Source of the DNA: Rivibacter subsaxonicus
GTDB taxonomy: Bacteria; Pseudomonadota; Gammaproteobacteria; Burkholderiales; Burkholderiaceae_C
DNA length: 64,000 nt
Assembly (NCBI RefSeq): GCF_004217215.1
Contig: NZ_SHKP01000010.1
Location: forward strand, 38,980 to 102,979
Direction: 5' to 3'
The notes below the pieces were generated by a model that was given only the letters and a program-made list of their open reading frames with translations, had not been told where the DNA came from and made no database searches. Shown piece by piece: positions 30,269 to 40,144 of this stretch. Numbering within the stretch: position 1 is the first letter of the stretch; each line of letters begins with the position of its first letter. The position numbers and the translations under genes were made by a program.

Positions 30269-31570
30269 TCACTTGATTCGTTGCAGCAGGGCATTGCCTT
30301 CGGCCACGAGGCGGGCAGCGGCAGCCTCGCTGCCGCTCTTGCCGTAGGCCACGGTCTCGAAGACGTCGCGCATGAAGCGGTGCATGCGCGCGTGCTCGAA
30401 CAGCGGTGAAGGGCGCGGCAGGCGCCCGCTGCGGCGTTGTTGCAGGATCTGCTCGTGCGCCGCCAGTTCGAGCGCGGGCAGCTTGTTGGCAGCGAGCAGC
30501 ACCTGGAACTGGCTCTTCGCCGACGGCACGCCGCGTGTGCGGCCGAGGATGCGCGCGGCGTCAGGATCGGTCGCCAGGAAGTTGGCCAGCCGCGCCGCGA
30601 GCTGCGGCTGCCTGCTGTTGCGCCCGACCGCGAACATCACCGTCGGTCGCCCGAACATGCCGCTGCTCATCGCACCGGGGCGGGTCGGAAACTCGCCCAG
30701 CACCAGTTGCTGGTTGCGATCGAGCGTGGCGGCGCGCAGCGGGATCACCGAGTCCCAGGTGTAGTTGCCGGCCCAGTTGCCGACCACCCAGTCGGGTTGC
30801 TGCTCGGTCGGCTTCTCGGCGCCACCGAGGCTCGCGCGCAGCGGCAGCGGCGTGGCCACGTGCTCGCCGACCAGGCGCTGGTAGGTCTGCACCCAGTCGA
30901 GCGCCGCCGCCGGGCTCATCGCCACGCGGGGCTGCAGCGGGTCGACATAGGGTGCGCCGTGCTTCTGCTCCACGTAGGCGTGGGCCAGCAGCATCATGTC
31001 GTAGAGCTCGCCGTCGAGCGGGAAGGCGTGCTCGCCGACGTTGCGGCGGAAGCTGCGGCCGGCGGCGAAGAGCTCGTCCCAGTCCCTGGGCAGCGAGACG
31101 CGCGCGCGCTCGAAGGCGGCCTGGTTCCACAGCATCACCCGCGCGCTGAACGAGACCGGCAACGCATTGAGCTTGCCGCCGATCTCGCCGAAGGCCAGGT
31201 CGTCGGCATCGAACTCCTGCAGCGCCAGGTCCTTGCGGTGCTGGTACAGATCGACGAAGCCGTTGCCGCGCTTGGAGAACATCGCGAGCCAGGCCCAGTT
31301 GATCTGCATGAGATCGGGCTCGGAGCGACCGGCGATCTGCGTCGTCAGCCGCTCCAGGTAGCCGGCGAAACCCATGTACTCGGCCTTGACGCGCAGGCCC
31401 GGGTTCTGCGCCTCGAACAGCGCGATCGCCTTCAGCGTGGCCTCGTGGCGCGCGGCACCACCCCACCAGGCAAAGCGCAGCACGCTTTGAGGCTGGGCCC
31501 GCAGCAGTGCCGGCGCGCCGAGCATCGCGATGCCGCCGGCCACCAGCCGGCGTCGAACGAGTCCGCCCAT
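30269..31570 (-). CDS. togB: Extracellular solute-binding protein of the oligogalacturonide ABC importer
   Basis: Periplasmic family-1 solute-binding protein; 433 residues from the ATG at 31570. Residues 1-25 (MGGLVRRRLVAGGIAMLGAPALLRA) are a signal peptide with an arginine cluster that may make it Tat-compatible. It then shows LRFAWWGGAARHEATLKAIALFEAQNPGLRVKAEYMG, the usual N-lobe start of sugar-binding members. Its position between the ATPase and ogl gives the substrate inference. It starts one base after the ATPase gene ends, so the two are coupled. Confidence 0.88.
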   Translation of the reverse strand: MGGLVRRRLVAGGIAMLGAPALLRAQPQSVLRFAWWGGAARHEATLKAIALFEAQNPGLRVKAEYMGFAGYLERLTTQIAGRSEPDLMQINWAWLAMFSKRGNGFVDLYQHRKDLALQEFDADDLAFGEIGGKLNALPVSFSARVMLWNQAAFERARVSLPRDWDELFAAGRSFRRNVGEHAFPLDGELYDMMLLAHAYVEQKHGAPYVDPLQPRVAMSPAAALDWVQTYQRLVGEHVATPLPLRASLGGAEKPTEQQPDWVVGNWAGNYTWDSVIPLRAATLDRNQQLVLGEFPTRPGAMSSGMFGRPTVMFAVGRNSRQPQLAARLANFLATDPDAARILGRTRGVPSAKSQFQVLLAANKLPALELAAHEQILQQRRSGRLPRPSPLFEHARMHRFMRDVFETVAYGKSGSEAAAARLVAEGNALLQRIK

Positions 31571-31571
31571 C

Positions 31572-32705
<1,134 letters not shown>

Positions 32706-32719
32706 TGTTGTTGTCTCCG

Positions 32720-33628
32720 CTATCCCTTGGTGCCGCTGCCGGCGGCGCCATCGATGAAGTATTTCTGCGCCATGAAGAACACCGCCACCGAGGGCAGCAG
32801 CGCGACGACCGAGATCGCGATCACGTTGGCCCACTCGACCTCCTCGGTCGCGCCGATGCTCATCTTCAGCGCCAGCGAGACCGGGTACTTCTCGACCGAG
32901 GCGAGGTAGATCAGCGGCGCCATGAAGTCGTTCATGGTCCAGATGAACTGGAAGACGATCACCGAGATGATGGCCGGCTTGAGCAGCGGCACGACGATGT
33001 GCCAGAGCAGCTGCAGCGCGTTGCAGCCGTCGATCTGCGCGGCCTCCTCCATGTCGCGCGGGATGCCGCGCAGAAACTGCACGAGCATGAAGATGAAGAA
33101 GGCGTCGGTGGCGAAGGCCGAGGGCAGGATCAGCGGCAGGTAGGTGTCGAGCCAGCCGAGCTCGCGGAACATCAGGTACTGCGGCAGCCGCAGCACGATC
33201 AGCGGCAGCATCATGCTGCCGACCATCACCGCGAACAGCAGCTTCTTGCCCCAGAACTCGAAGCGCGCGAAGGCGTAGGCCACCAGCACGCAGGAGATCA
33301 CCGTGACGATGATGCGCGGGATCGTGATCAGGAAGGAGTTCAGGAAGTAGGTCGCGAAGGTGTACTCGGTGCTGGTCTTCCAGCCCTTGGCGTAGGCGCC
33401 GAAATCGAAGCGGCTCGGCCAGAAGCCGGCCGAGCCGAAGATCTCGGTGTTGCTCTTGAACGAGGCGCCGATCAGCCACAGCAACGGGTACAGCATCAGC
33501 ACCGCGACGACCGCCAGCAGCAGATGGCGCAGCCATGGCGCGCCCGGTCTGCGAAGCAGCGCCGCATCGGACGCGTGGTGGGGCTCGTGCATCGCCGGCG
33601 GCGGGAGCTTGACGCTGGTATTGCTCAC
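32720..33628 (-). CDS. togN: ABC permease, MalG-like, of the oligogalacturonide importer
   Basis: Inner-membrane permease with about six helices; 302 residues from a GTG at 33628 that overlaps the upstream permease stop (GTGA). An ATG at 33592 would shorten it by 12 residues but lacks a ribosome-binding site. The EAA loop that contacts the ATPase is EEAAQIDGCNALQLLWHIVVPLLKP (about residues 200-225). The C-terminus YFIDGAAGSGTKG is typical of MalG-type subunits. Confidence 0.9.
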   Translation of the reverse strand: MSNTSVKLPPPAMHEPHHASDAALLRRPGAPWLRHLLLAVVAVLMLYPLLWLIGASFKSNTEIFGSAGFWPSRFDFGAYAKGWKTSTEYTFATYFLNSFLITIPRIIVTVISCVLVAYAFARFEFWGKKLLFAVMVGSMMLPLIVLRLPQYLMFRELGWLDTYLPLILPSAFATDAFFIFMLVQFLRGIPRDMEEAAQIDGCNALQLLWHIVVPLLKPAIISVIVFQFIWTMNDFMAPLIYLASVEKYPVSLALKMSIGATEEVEWANVIAISVVALLPSVAVFFMAQKYFIDGAAGSGTKG

Positions 33629-34512
33629 CGCGGCGACTCTTTCTCGCCGGCGTAGAACACCCAGTACCTGGAGCTCCAGAAGGAGATCGCGGCCAGCGCG
33701 GCGGCCAGCGCGAACATCACCCAGGACAGCGCCGCGCCATAGCCGAGGTTGAAGTAGCGGAAGCTCTGGTCGTAGATGTAGAGCGCCAGCACGTAGGTCG
33801 AGTGCAGCGGGCCACCCTCGGTGATCGCGTAGGGGCCGTTGAACTCCTGCAGCGCATGCACCGTCTGCATGATCAGGTTGAAGAAGATGACCGGCGTGAT
33901 CAGCGGCACCGTGATGTGCCAGAACTGCTGGGCCTTCGAGGCGCCGTCGCACTGGGCGGCCTCGTAGAGCGAGTGCGGCACGTTCTGCAGCGCCGCCAGG
34001 AAGATCACCATCGCCGAGCCGAACTGCCAGGTGAACAGGAACACGATGGTCCACATCGAGTAGTGCTCGTCGGCCAGCCAGGCGATCGGCTCCAGGCCGA
34101 CTTGCGCCAGCAGCAGGTTGACCAGCCCGTGCTTGGCGAAGATGAAGCGCCACAGCACCGCCACCGCGATCGAGCCGCCGAGGATCGAGGGGATGTAGAA
34201 GGCGGCGCGAAAGAAGTTGAGGCCGCGCAGCTTGTGGTTGAGCAGGTTGGCGATGAACAGCGCAAAGCCCACCCGCAACGGCACCGCCAGTGCCGCGAAC
34301 AGCATGGTCACGCCGAGCGACTTGCGGAACAGCGGATCCTGCGTCAGCAGTTCGCGGTAGTTGTCGAGGCCAACGTACTCGGGCGGGTCGATCAGGTCGT
34401 ATTGCGTGAAGCTGAGCGCCAGGCTCATCACGAAGGGAAACAGCTTGAAGGCCAGCACGCCCAGCACGAAGGGCAGGGCGAACATGAAGCCCAGGCGCTT
34501 GTTCTCATACAT
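33625..34512 (-). CDS. togM: ABC permease, MalF-like, of the oligogalacturonide importer
   Basis: Inner-membrane permease, 295 residues with six hydrophobic segments. It begins MYENKRLGFMFALPFVLGVLAFKLFPF; the EAA loop is YEAAQCDGASKAQQFWHITVPLITP. It is the first transporter gene after kduD (80-base gap) and is coupled to the next permease by a four-base overlap. Confidence 0.9.
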   Translation of the reverse strand: MYENKRLGFMFALPFVLGVLAFKLFPFVMSLALSFTQYDLIDPPEYVGLDNYRELLTQDPLFRKSLGVTMLFAALAVPLRVGFALFIANLLNHKLRGLNFFRAAFYIPSILGGSIAVAVLWRFIFAKHGLVNLLLAQVGLEPIAWLADEHYSMWTIVFLFTWQFGSAMVIFLAALQNVPHSLYEAAQCDGASKAQQFWHITVPLITPVIFFNLIMQTVHALQEFNGPYAITEGGPLHSTYVLALYIYDQSFRYFNLGYGAALSWVMFALAAALAAISFWSSRYWVFYAGEKESPR

Positions 34513-34592
34513 TCACCGCGTCTCCATCGGTGCGGCGGCGCGGCCGCTGCGGGGTGGAGGCGGCAGGACGACGGCCCGACATCGGGTCTGCT

Positions 34593-35354
34593 TCAGCGCG
34601 CCAGCCAGCCGCCGTCGACGGCCACGGTGTAGCCGTTGACGTAGTCCGAGGCCTTGCTGGCCAGGAACACCACCGGTCCGGCGAGGTCCTCGGGCTCTCC
34701 CCAGCGGCCGGCTGGGATGCGGTCGAGGATCGCGGCGTTGCGGCTCTCGTCGGCGCGCAGCGCGGCGGTGTTGTTGGTCGCCATGTAGCCGGGCGCGATC
34801 GCGTTGACGTTGATGCCGTGCGCCGCCCACTCGTTGGCCATCAGGCGGGTGATGCCGACCACGCCGCTCTTGGAGGCCGTGTAGGAAGGCACCCGCACCC
34901 CGCCCTGGAACGACAGCATCGACGCCACGTTGATGATCTTGCCACCGCTGCCCTGGGCCAGGTACTGGCGCGCCACGGCTTGCGAGAAGAAGAACACGGT
35001 CTTCAGGTTCAGGTCGATGACGTCGTCCCAGTCCTTCTCGCTGAACTTGATGGCGTCCTCGCGGCGGATGATCCCGGCGTTGTTGACGAGGATGTCGACC
35101 CGGCCGCCGAAGGCCTTGGCCTCGGCGATCAGCCCGTCGATGCAGCTGATGTCGGCGAGATTGGCGCGCAGGTCGAGGAAGCGGCGCCCGAGCGCCTCGA
35201 CGCGGGTACGGGTGCCCTTGGGGTCGCTGACGTTGACGCCGACGATGTCGGCCCCGGCCTGCGCCAGCGCGCAGGCCATGCCCTGGCCGAGGCCGGTGTC
35301 GCAGCCGGTGACGATCGCGACCTTGCCGACCAGTTGGAAGTTCTCGAGGATCAT
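34593..35354 (-). CDS. kduD: 2-dehydro-3-deoxy-D-gluconate 5-dehydrogenase
   Basis: NAD(H)-dependent short-chain dehydrogenase that reduces 2,5-diketo-3-deoxygluconate to 2-keto-3-deoxygluconate. The protein has 253 residues. Cofactor motif TGCDTGLGQG (17-26), NNAG (91-94), and catalytic Ser145, Tyr158, Lys162 are present. The sequence MILENFQLVGKVAIVTG and the neighbour kduI make KduD more likely than generic FabG. It follows kduI by 23 bases. Confidence 0.94.
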   Translation of the reverse strand: MILENFQLVGKVAIVTGCDTGLGQGMACALAQAGADIVGVNVSDPKGTRTRVEALGRRFLDLRANLADISCIDGLIAEAKAFGGRVDILVNNAGIIRREDAIKFSEKDWDDVIDLNLKTVFFFSQAVARQYLAQGSGGKIINVASMLSFQGGVRVPSYTASKSGVVGITRLMANEWAAHGINVNAIAPGYMATNNTAALRADESRNAAILDRIPAGRWGEPEDLAGPVVFLASKASDYVNGYTVAVDGGWLAR

Positions 35355-35377
35355 GTGTTGCCTTGTGGGTGGGCCGT

Positions 35378-36214
35378 TCAGCGCAGCGCCGACATCGGCA
35401 CGTGGTCCATGTCCTTGAAGACCTGGTTCTCGCCCACCATGCCCCAGATGAAGGTGTAGGCCTGGGTGCCGACACCGGAGTGGATCGACCAGCTGGGGCT
35501 GATCACCGCCTGCTCGTTGCGCACCACCAGGTGCCGGGTCTGGGTCGGCTCGCCGAGCATGTGGAACACCGCGGCGTTCTCGTTCATGTCGAAGTAGAAA
35601 TAGACCTCCATGCGCCGGTCGTGCGTGTGGCAGGGCATGGTGTTCCAGAGGCTGCCCGGCTCGAGCCGGGTCATGCCCATCAGCAGCTGGCAGGTCGGCA
35701 GCACGTCGGGCACCAGGAACTTGTAGATCGTGCGGCGGTTGCTGGTCTCGGGCGCGCCCAGCGTCTCGGGCGAGGCCTCGGCCAGCGTCACCTTGCGGTG
35801 CGGATAGGCGGTGTGGGCCGGCGCGCAGTTGAAGTACAGCTTGGCCGGTCGCGCGGCGTCGACGCTGCGGAACTCGACGCGCCGGGCGCCCTTGCCGATG
35901 TAGAGCGCCTCGTGCTGGCCGACATCGAACTGCTGTTCGTCGACCTGGACCCGGGCCGCGCCGCCGATGTTGATCAGGCCGAGCTCGCGCCGCTCGAGGA
36001 AGAAGTCGGTGCCGGTGTGGCGGCCCAGTTCAGGCGCGAAGCTCACCGGGGCGGCCACCGGCATGACGCCGCCGACGATGATGCGGTCGATCTGGCTGTA
36101 GGTCAGCGTGATCTCGTCGGGGCGGAACAGCTCCTCCACGAGGAAGTGGCGGCGCAGGCCTTCGGTATCGAGCGTGCGAGCGTGCTCGCTGTGGACGGGT
36201 TGGCGGATCTGCAT
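35378..36214 (-). CDS. kduI: 5-keto-4-deoxyuronate isomerase
   Basis: Zinc-dependent isomerase that converts 5-keto-4-deoxyuronate to 2,5-diketo-3-deoxygluconate. The protein has 278 residues from the ATG at 36214 ([17 protein letters not shown]), the family length; a longer frame adds 16 non-conserved residues. Metal ligands match the E. coli enzyme in position: His196, His198, Glu203 and His245. First gene of the minus-strand pectin unit. Confidence 0.95.
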   Translation of the reverse strand: MQIRQPVHSEHARTLDTEGLRRHFLVEELFRPDEITLTYSQIDRIIVGGVMPVAAPVSFAPELGRHTGTDFFLERRELGLINIGGAARVQVDEQQFDVGQHEALYIGKGARRVEFRSVDAARPAKLYFNCAPAHTAYPHRKVTLAEASPETLGAPETSNRRTIYKFLVPDVLPTCQLLMGMTRLEPGSLWNTMPCHTHDRRMEVYFYFDMNENAAVFHMLGEPTQTRHLVVRNEQAVISPSWSIHSGVGTQAYTFIWGMVGENQVFKDMDHVPMSALR

Positions 36215-36320
36215 GGTGGGTCTCGGCTGGCTTGGCTGCTGCCCGGCAGCCCGGGCGTTCACGTTGGCAGCGAGACTAGCACGCCTCGGGATTTTCCCGG
36301 AATCATGGTTTCTATTTAGT

Positions 36321-36333
36321 GAACCGATGTTTC
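36321..36333. promoter_or_regulatory. KdgR-like operator in the kduI/kdgF divergent region
   Basis: GAACCGATGTTTC (36321-36333) followed by ATTT. A second half-like GTTTCTATTT lies just before it (36309-36318). The site overlaps the -35 region of a plus-strand promoter whose -10 is TATAGT (36352-36357), so one bound regulator could shut both directions. Confidence 0.55.
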
Positions 36334-36431
36334 ATTTAATGTCGGCGTCGCTATAGTTGCCTGCCATGCGGCCCCCGAGGGCTGCGTGTCGCCGCCGGAC
36401 CGAAAGCCCGGCGTGCACCGCGGAGCGACCC

Positions 36432-36764
36432 ATGAACCCGTACTTCGACAACGCAAACACGCCCTGGACCGAACTCGGCGACGGCATTCGCCGCAAGATC
36501 GTCGGCCACACGCCGGAGCTGATGAGCGTGCTGGTGCAGTTCGACCTCGGCGCCGTCGGCACCCCGCATGCCCACGACGCCCATGACCAGATCGCGTTCG
36601 TGATCTGTGGTTCCTTCGAGGCCGAGGTCGCCGGCGTCCGACGCGTGCTGCGCGCCGGAGATGCCTTCATCGCGCCACGCCTGCACATGCACGGCGTGGT
36701 CGCCCTCGAGGCCGGCAGCACGCTGCTGGACCAGTTTTCGCCGCGGCGGGAGGACTACCTGTAG
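36432..36764 (+). CDS. kdgF: Cupin protein KdgF, unsaturated uronate ring opening
   Basis: Converts unsaturated galacturonate to its linear ketouronate form. A 110-residue single cupin from the ATG at 36432. Metal ligands His46, His48, Gln53 and His87 coincide with those described for KdgF, and the DQFSPRREDYL C-terminus is characteristic. It is divergent from kduI and lies just ahead of the TonB-dependent receptor. Confidence 0.92.
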   Translation: MNPYFDNANTPWTELGDGIRRKIVGHTPELMSVLVQFDLGAVGTPHAHDAHDQIAFVICGSFEAEVAGVRRVLRAGDAFIAPRLHMHGVVALEAGSTLLDQFSPRREDYL

Positions 36765-36875
36765 CCCCCGTTCGCCAGCGCGGCCGCTCGCACTGCAGCG
36801 TCGGCCGCCCCTTCCCCTGGCGCCCTGCGCGCGCCGTCCACGACCAGTGAGAACTTCCGGGCGATGTACCCGGAC

Positions 36876-36906
36876 GCCGGCACCCGTGCCGGGCGCCAAG
36901 GCGCCC
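36876..36906 (+). promoter_or_regulatory. Overlapping hairpins before the TonB-dependent receptor
   Basis: GCCGGCAC/GTGCCGG (36876-36892) and GGGCGCC/GGCGCCC (36891-36906) share bases, so only one can form at a time. They lie about 45 bases before the receptor start, in the 186-base gap after kdgF. Confidence 0.35.
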
Positions 36907-36950
36907 GCAGCGGCCCGCCGGCGCGGCAAGAACCATCAGGAGACAAGACG

Positions 36951-39947
36951 ATGCGCACCCGCCACGGCAAGAAGAAACCCCCCGTACTGCCCAAGCTCGC
37001 GGCCAGCCTGCTGAGTTCGGCCACGCTGTCCATGCTGGCGCTTGGCAGCGCCCAGGCGCAGCAGGCCGAGCCCGCGCCCGCGCCCACTGCCCCGGCCGCC
37101 CCGGCCGCCGCCCCGAAGGCGCTCGACACGGTCGAGGTCACCGGCATCCGCGCCTCGCTCGAGAGCGCGCTCAACGTCAAGCGCAACGAGATCGGCATCG
37201 TCGACGTGATCAAGGCGCAGGACGTCGCCAAGTTCCCCGACACCAACCTGGCCGAGTCGCTGCAGCGCATCCCGGGCGTCGTCATCGACCGCGACGCCGG
37301 CGAGGGTCGCAACATCACGGTGCGCGGTCTCGGCTCGGACTTCACGCGGGTGCGCATCAACGGCATCGAGGCGCTGACGACCACCGGCGGCACCGACAGC
37401 TCGGGCGGTGCCAACCGCTCGCGCGGCTTCGACTTCAACGTCTTCGCCGCCGAGCTGTTCAACTCGATCACGGTGCGCAAGAGCAGCTCGGCCGACGTCG
37501 ACGAAGGCTCGCTCGGCTCGACCGTCGACCTGCAGACCTCGCGTCCCTTCGACTTCAAGGGCCTGACCGCACTGGCCTCGGTGCAGGGCCGCTACAACGA
37601 CCTGTCGGGCAACACCGACCCACGGATGGCCTTCCTGCTGTCCGACACCTTTGCCGACAATCGCGTCGGCGTGCTGGTCTCCGGCGCCTACTCGAAGCGC
37701 CGGATTTACGAGGAGGGCTTCAGCACGGTGCGCTGGGACAACGGCGCCTCCTCGGGCGGCTTCTGCTCCCCGACCGGCGCCACACCGGCCAACCCCGCCA
37801 CCACCGCCACCACCTGCGGCCCGGCGGCCCAGGGCGTGCCACGCGTACCCGGCACGGCGGAGAACATCGACGCCTACAACCTGGCGCGCGATCCGGCCAA
37901 CTTCCATCCGCGCCTGCCGCGCTACGGCCGCCTGACCCACGAGCAGGACCGGCTCGGCCTGACCGGCGCCATCCAGTTCAGGCCGCTGGACGACACCAAG
38001 TTCACCTTCGACATGCTGTACGCGAAGCTCGACGCGACGCGGCAGGAGGACTTCCTGCAGGCGATCTCCTTCAGCCGCAGCGCCAGCCAGGGCGGCAAGC
38101 CGCAGACCAGCGTGCTGAGCACCGGCTACGACGGCAGCGGCTCGCTGCTACATGGGCTCTACAACGGCGTCGACATCCGCGCCGAGTCGCGCTACGACGA
38201 GCTCTCGACCACCTTCCGCCAGCCCAGCCTGATGCTCGAGCAGAACATCGGCGAGTCGGTCAAGCTGACGGCGCGCGTCGGCCGCGCCGACTCCAAGTTC
38301 CGCAACCCGATCCAGACCACCACCACGCTGGATGCGCTCAACGTCAACGGCTACGCGATCGACTTCCGCGGCAGCGACCGCCTGCCGGCCATCACCTACC
38401 CCTTCGACGTGAGCCAGCCGGGCGGACCGCTGACCATCGTCGGCGTGCCGCAGGTGGCCTCGGGCACGCAGCCGGCGACGATTCCGAACACGACCTCGAG
38501 CGAGATCCGCATCCGTCCGCAGGGCACCGACAACCGCACCGACGTGGCCCAGGTCGACCTGGCCTGGGACGCGATCCCCGAGGCCTTCACGCTCAAGGGC
38601 GGCATCAGCAACAAGAAGTTCACCTTCAACACCTACGAGTTCCGCCGCGTCAACCAGAACGACACCATCTTCGCGCCACCGGCCGGCACCTCGGTGGCCG
38701 ACCTGACGACGATGGTGACCGGCTTCGGCCAGGGCCAGAACCTGCCGGCGGGCACCCCGACCAGCTGGGTCATTCCCAACCTGCAGGCGATCGCGCAGGC
38801 CTACGACATCTACTGCAACTGCATCAAGAGTGGCCCGGCCGGCGGCCCCGGTGACTTCACGCTGTCGTCGATCACCAACGGCAACGCGCGCGGCAACAAC
38901 CGCAGCGTCACGGAGAAGGACACCGGCGGCTACCTGATGGGCGAGTTCGAAGTCAAGCCCTGGGGCACGCCGCTGCGCGGCAACCTGGGCCTGCGCTATG
39001 TCAAGACGCGCCAGGTGGCGACCGGCTACCAGGCGACCGGCGGCGGCACCGCGGTCACGGTCGAGAACGACTACGACGACTGGCTGCCGGCGCTCAACCT
39101 CAGCGCCAACGTCATGCCCGACGTGATCGTGCGCTTCGGCGCGGCCAAGGTGATGGCGCGCCCGCAGCTGGGCAACCTCAACCCCGGCGGCACCATCAGC
39201 ACCACCGGCAACCTGTCGGTGACCAGCGGCAATCCGCTGCTCGAGCCCTTCCGCGCGACCACGGTGGACGGCAGCTTCGAGTGGTACTTCGCGCGCACCG
39301 GCTTCCTCGGCCTGGGCCTGTTCCACAAGAACATCGGCACCTACATCCAGACCCTGCGCACGACGATGCCGTTCAGCGCCACCGGCCTGCCGATGAGCCT
39401 GCTGCCGCCGAACTTCACCGGCGAAGAGGAGTTCCAGGTCACGACGCCGATCAACACCCCCGGGGGCAAGCTCAACGGCATCGAGCTCAACTACCAGCAG
39501 CCCTTCACCTTCTTGCCCACGTGGGGCAAGAACTTCGGCACGCTGTTGAACTACACCTACGTCAAGTCGCAGATCGAGTACGTGGTGTCGCCGACCAGCT
39601 CCACGACCATCACCGACGACCTGCTGAACCTGTCGCCGCACTCGGCCAACGCCACGCTCTACTACGACGACGGCAAGTTCAGCGCGCGTGTCTCGCTGGC
39701 CTATCGCCAGAGCTACCTGACGCGCGTGCCGGGCCAGAACAACAACGACGTCGAGGGCAAGAACAGCACGCGCAACGTCGATGCCCAGGTCTCGTACAAG
39801 ATCAACGACAACCTGGAGGTGGTGCTGGAAGGGGTCAACCTGACCAACCAGGCCAACGACCAGTTCGTCAGCCGGGCCCGCAACGACGTGGTCGTCAACC
39901 ACGTCACCGGCCGCGAGTTCCTGTTCGGGGTACGTGTGAAGTACTAA
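36951..39947 (+). CDS. TonB-dependent outer-membrane receptor, likely for oligogalacturonides
   Basis: Outer-membrane 22-strand barrel for active uptake; 998 residues from the ATG at 36951 with AGGAG upstream. The signal peptide (about 1-36, ending SAQA) is followed by a Pro/Ala linker. The plug domain contains LDTVEVTGIRASLESALNVKRN, KFPDTNLAESLQRIPGVVIDRDAGEGRNITVRGLGSDFTRVRING. The C-terminus ends in the aromatic signature FLFGVRVKY. It resembles the large carbohydrate-linked receptors common in Xanthomonas and Caulobacter. Substrate is inferred from its neighbours only. Confidence 0.9.
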   Translation: MRTRHGKKKPPVLPKLAASLLSSATLSMLALGSAQAQQAEPAPAPTAPAAPAAAPKALDTVEVTGIRASLESALNVKRNEIGIVDVIKAQDVAKFPDTNLAESLQRIPGVVIDRDAGEGRNITVRGLGSDFTRVRINGIEALTTTGGTDSSGGANRSRGFDFNVFAAELFNSITVRKSSSADVDEGSLGSTVDLQTSRPFDFKGLTALASVQGRYNDLSGNTDPRMAFLLSDTFADNRVGVLVSGAYSKRRIYEEGFSTVRWDNGASSGGFCSPTGATPANPATTATTCGPAAQGVPRVPGTAENIDAYNLARDPANFHPRLPRYGRLTHEQDRLGLTGAIQFRPLDDTKFTFDMLYAKLDATRQEDFLQAISFSRSASQGGKPQTSVLSTGYDGSGSLLHGLYNGVDIRAESRYDELSTTFRQPSLMLEQNIGESVKLTARVGRADSKFRNPIQTTTTLDALNVNGYAIDFRGSDRLPAITYPFDVSQPGGPLTIVGVPQVASGTQPATIPNTTSSEIRIRPQGTDNRTDVAQVDLAWDAIPEAFTLKGGISNKKFTFNTYEFRRVNQNDTIFAPPAGTSVADLTTMVTGFGQGQNLPAGTPTSWVIPNLQAIAQAYDIYCNCIKSGPAGGPGDFTLSSITNGNARGNNRSVTEKDTGGYLMGEFEVKPWGTPLRGNLGLRYVKTRQVATGYQATGGGTAVTVENDYDDWLPALNLSANVMPDVIVRFGAAKVMARPQLGNLNPGGTISTTGNLSVTSGNPLLEPFRATTVDGSFEWYFARTGFLGLGLFHKNIGTYIQTLRTTMPFSATGLPMSLLPPNFTGEEEFQVTTPINTPGGKLNGIELNYQQPFTFLPTWGKNFGTLLNYTYVKSQIEYVVSPTSSTTITDDLLNLSPHSANATLYYDDGKFSARVSLAYRQSYLTRVPGQNNNDVEGKNSTRNVDAQVSYKINDNLEVVLEGVNLTNQANDQFVSRARNDVVVNHVTGREFLFGVRVKY

Positions 39948-39954
39948 GTCCCGC

Positions 39955-40015
39955 GCCCGACTCGGGTCGGGCTACCCACCAGCCGCCCTCGGTGCCTCAA
40001 GGTGCCGAGGGCGGC
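39955..40015 (+). terminator. Two hairpins after the receptor gene
   Basis: GCCCGAC/GTCGGGC on a TCGG loop (39955-39972), then a 15-bp stem with a TCAA loop (39982-40015). There is no T-run, so this may be a Rho-type end or a 3' stabiliser rather than an intrinsic terminator. Confidence 0.4.
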
Positions 40016-40144
40016 CTGCCATGTGGCGCCGGTGCCGAAGCGCTGGCCCGCGCGTCCCCGCGGTGCTTGCCGCGTGCCGCGCCGCGGTTAACCTCGCCCT
40101 GAGCCTTGTCGAAGCCTCGACACGGCCAGAAGGAGAAGCGGCGG

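Noticed and set aside
36215..36262. Longer start for kduI
   Set aside because: The extra 16 residues are Ala/Gln/Pro rich, and the family starts at the MQIRQ-type N-terminus.
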